Of a stretch of DNA of 64,000 nucleotides, positions 62,301 through 64,000 are shown piece by piece. Below the pieces are notes generated by a model. The model had not been told where the DNA came from and searched no databases. It worked only from the letters and a program-made list of their open reading frames with translations. The first letter of the stretch is position 1, and each line of letters starts with the position of its first letter. The position numbers were made by a program, and so were the translations under genes. Origin of the DNA: Eledone cirrhosa (Eukaryota > Mollusca > Cephalopoda > Octopoda > Eledonidae); contig OZ024741.1 of assembly GCA_964016885.1 (NCBI GenBank), positions 31,292,716 to 31,356,715 of the forward strand, read 5' to 3'.

Positions 62301-63600
62301 CACATAGATACTGTAAGACACATATATACTGTAAGACACATATATACTGTAAGACACATATATATACTGTAAGACACATATATATACTGTAAGACACATA
62401 TATACTGTAAGACACATATATGCTTTAAGACACATATATACTGTAAGACACATATATACTGTAAGACACATATATATACTGTAAGACACATATATATACT
62501 GTAAGACACATAGATACTGTAAGACACAGATATACTGTAAGACACATAGATACTGTAAGACACATATATATAGTGTAAGACACATATATATACTGTAAGG
62601 CACATAGATACTGTAAGACACATATATACTGTAAGACACATATATACTGTAAGACACATATATACTGTAAGACACATATATTTACTGTAAGACACATAGA
62701 TACTGTAAGACACATATATAGTGTAAGACACATAGATACTGTAAGACACATATATACTGTAAGACACATATATACTGTAAGACACATAGATACTGTAAGA
62801 CACATATATACTGTAAGACACATATATACTGTAAGACACATATATACTGTAAGTCACATATATAATGTATGACACATATATACTGTAAGACACATATATA
62901 TACTGTAAGACACATATATACTGTAAGACACATATATACTGTAAAACACATATATACTGTAAGGCACATATATATACTGTAAGACACATATATACTGTAA
63001 GACACATATATACCGTAAGACACATATATAATGTAAGACACATATATACTGTAAGACACATATATACTGTAAGACACATAGATACTGTAAGACACATATA
63101 TATACTGTAAGACACATATATACTGTAAGACACATATTTACTGTAAGACACATATATACTGTAAGACACATATATATTGTACGACACATATATACAGTAA
63201 GACACATATATACTGTAAGACACATATATACTGTAAGACAGATATATACTGTAAGACACATATATATACTGTAAGACACATAGATACTGTAAGACACATA
63301 TATATACTGTAAGACACATATATACTGTAAGACACATATATACTGTAAGACACATATATATACTGTAAGACACATATATACTGTAAGACACATATATACT
63401 GTAAGACACATATATACTGTAAGACACATATATACTGTAAGACACATATATACTGTAAGACACATAGATACTGTAAGACACATATATACTGTAAGACAGA
63501 TATATACTGTAAGACACGTATATATACTGTAAGAGACATATATACTGTAAGACACATATATACTGTAAGACACATATATACTGTAAGACACATATATACT
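59380..63600 (+). repeat. Large block, copy 2
   Basis: Partner of 51,200-55,460 with CTGTATGAC at 59,400, GGTT 60,146, GAAACAT near 61,091, TAACACAC near 61,402, TATGCTTTAAG near 62,422 and TTGTACGAC near 63,177. Offsets step from 8,181 to 8,180, 8,160 and 8,122 bp at the three indels. I saw only a few base differences (GTCACAT near 60,543, CGCATATAC near 61,688). Divergence starts near 63,607, where two short CpG units follow. Confidence 0.9.
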
Positions 63601-63991
63601 GTAAGACACGTATATACTGTAAGACACGTATATACTGTAAGACACATATATATACTGTAAGACACATAGATACTGTAAGACACATATATATACTGTAAGA
63701 CACATATATACTGTAAGACACATATATACTGTAAGACACATATATATACTGTAAGACACATATATACTGTAAGACACATATATACTGTAAGACACATATA
63801 TACTGTAAGACACATATATACTGTAAGACACATATATACTGTAAGACACATAGATACTGTAAGACACATATATACTGTAAGACAGATATATACTGTAAGA
63901 CACGTATATATACTGTAAGAGACATATATACTGTAAGACACATATATACTGTAAGACACATATATACTGTAAGACACATATATACTGTAAG
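63410..63991 (+). repeat. 386-bp local duplication at the right edge
   Basis: GACAGATAT at 63,495 and 63,881, and the following CACGTATATATAC and AAGAGAC units, recur at +386 bp. The match continues to a CpG unit at 63,995, where the window ends. The same GACAGATAT/AAGAGAC motif pair also occurs near 55,375. Confidence 0.8.
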
Positions 63992-64000
63992 ACACGTATA

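Larger units (their letters stand above)
1..64000 (+). repeat. 18-bp satellite array filling the whole window
   Basis: The consensus monomer is ACATATATACTGTAAGAC, repeated head to tail in one orientation from the first to the last base. The most conserved part is the core ACTGTAAGACACAT; most variation falls in the AT-rich linker. Unit lengths are mainly 18 and 20 bp, with rarer 16-bp units and one 22-bp unit. Common variants are CATAGATACTG (GAT unit), CATATATATACTG (20 bp), CATATATTTACTG (TTTA, 20 bp) and CACGTATATATACTG (CpG, 20 bp). Rare diagnostic variants are GGTTACTG, TATGCTG, ACGGTAAG, TACCGTAAG, ACAGTAAG, CTGTTAG, CTGGAAG, TAAGCCAC and ACTCTAAG. Each plain unit carries one TATATA, little G+C and no CpG. 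No unique sequence flanks it on either side. This is direct observation. Its identity as heterochromatic eukaryotic satellite is inference from length, homogeneity and HOR structure. Confidence 0.99.

Noticed and set aside
58970..63979. A 1,669-codon open frame on the minus strand, with many others over 500 codons along the window
   Set aside because: All translate to YVSYSI, MCLTVY and ICVLQY repeats. They exist because an 18-bp unit without minus-strand stops repeats, they overlap each other in all frames, and they end only where a TTTA or GGTT variant makes a stop. No domain, unique sequence or start context is present.
1..64000. CRISPR array
   Set aside because: The periodic unit has no unique spacers; consecutive units are nearly identical with no repeat/spacer alternation.
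1..64000. Telomeric repeat
   Set aside because: The unit contains no TTAGGG, TTTAGGG or similar G-rich telomere motif and is much longer.
1..64000. CENP-B box or other known centromere motif
   Set aside because: The CENP-B box needs TTCG and CGGG cores. CpG is almost absent and neither core occurs. This does not exclude centromere function.
1..64000. Transposon or LTR as source of the kilobase-scale duplications
   Set aside because: The duplicated blocks begin and end inside plain monomers. There are no terminal repeats, target-site duplications, transposase or reverse transcriptase sequence.
1..64000. TATATA in every unit as promoters
   Set aside because: The motif is part of the repeat and occurs thousands of times with no downstream gene or other promoter element.
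1..64000. GATA-factor sites in the GAT units (TAGATACT)
   Set aside because: The GATA consensus needs A or G after GATA. Here the next base is C, so these are at best weak matches created by one base change.
1..64000. tRNA, rRNA or other structured RNA genes
   Set aside because: No stretch departs from the satellite monomer, so there is no room for such a gene. The TTAC-T-GTAA inverted repeat is too short to call a structured RNA.
1..64000. Bacterial or phage origin
   Set aside because: Tens of kilobases without a gene, filled with one 18-bp repeat and HORs, is not known from compact prokaryotic genomes. Eukaryotic satellite is the far better explanation, though it is inferred.

Overview
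The whole 64 kb window is one tandem satellite array. I found no protein-coding gene, RNA gene, mobile element or unique sequence anywhere in it. The basic unit is an 18-bp monomer, ACATATATACTGTAAGAC on the + strand (5 of 18 bases G+C). There are roughly 3,500 units (64,000 divided by about 18.3 bp), all in one orientation. Common variants are a GAT unit (CATAGATACTG, 18 bp), a 20-bp unit with one extra AT, a 20-bp TTTA unit (CATATATTTACTG) and a 20-bp CpG unit (CACGTATATATACTG). Both window edges lie inside the array, so its true length is unknown. A homogeneous array of this size with kilobase-scale higher-order repeats (HORs) points to eukaryotic heterochromatin (pericentromeric, subtelomeric or sex-chromosome) from a long-read assembly. 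The sequence alone does not identify the species, and I do not recognise the monomer as a named family.

Layout. (1) Positions 1 to about 9,350 are irregular: mostly plain, GAT and 20-bp units with many 1-bp insertions and deletions and no long-range repeat I could see. (2) From about 9,400 to 51,190 the 18/20-bp register is almost perfect. Rare point variants (GGTT, GCTG, CGG, CAG, GTTA, GCC, CTCTAAG) recur in fixed order and reveal HORs. These include a block repeated at +5,524 bp (9,551-12,312 and 15,075-17,836), units about 5.0 kb long (18-28 kb), a clean tandem duplication of 2,876 bp (26,435-32,186), tandem units of 2,592/2,610 bp (35,112-40,313), a 2.3-kb block repeated at +7,960 bp (34,207 and 42,167), and tandem units of 2,860/2,896 bp (44,189-49,944). 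(3) From 51,200 to 64,000 a block of about 4.2 kb (51,200-55,460) recurs at +8,180 bp (59,380-63,600). Between the two lies a different subfamily (about 55,840-57,950) rich in 16-bp units, CTGGAAG units and one 22-bp unit.

The monomer is a multiple of three long and has no stop codon in any minus-strand frame, so the minus strand shows apparent open frames of up to 1,669 codons. These encode only the hexapeptides YVSYSI, MCLTVY and ICVLQY and rotate between them wherever a 20-bp unit shifts the frame. I treat all of them as by-products of the repeat. The biology visible here is satellite evolution: AT-dinucleotide slippage at the monomer level, an intermediate 148-bp pattern, and repeated unequal exchange at 0.4-8 kb scale. 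Duplication boundaries were placed by following rare variant units by eye, not by a full alignment. They are good to about one or two monomers.
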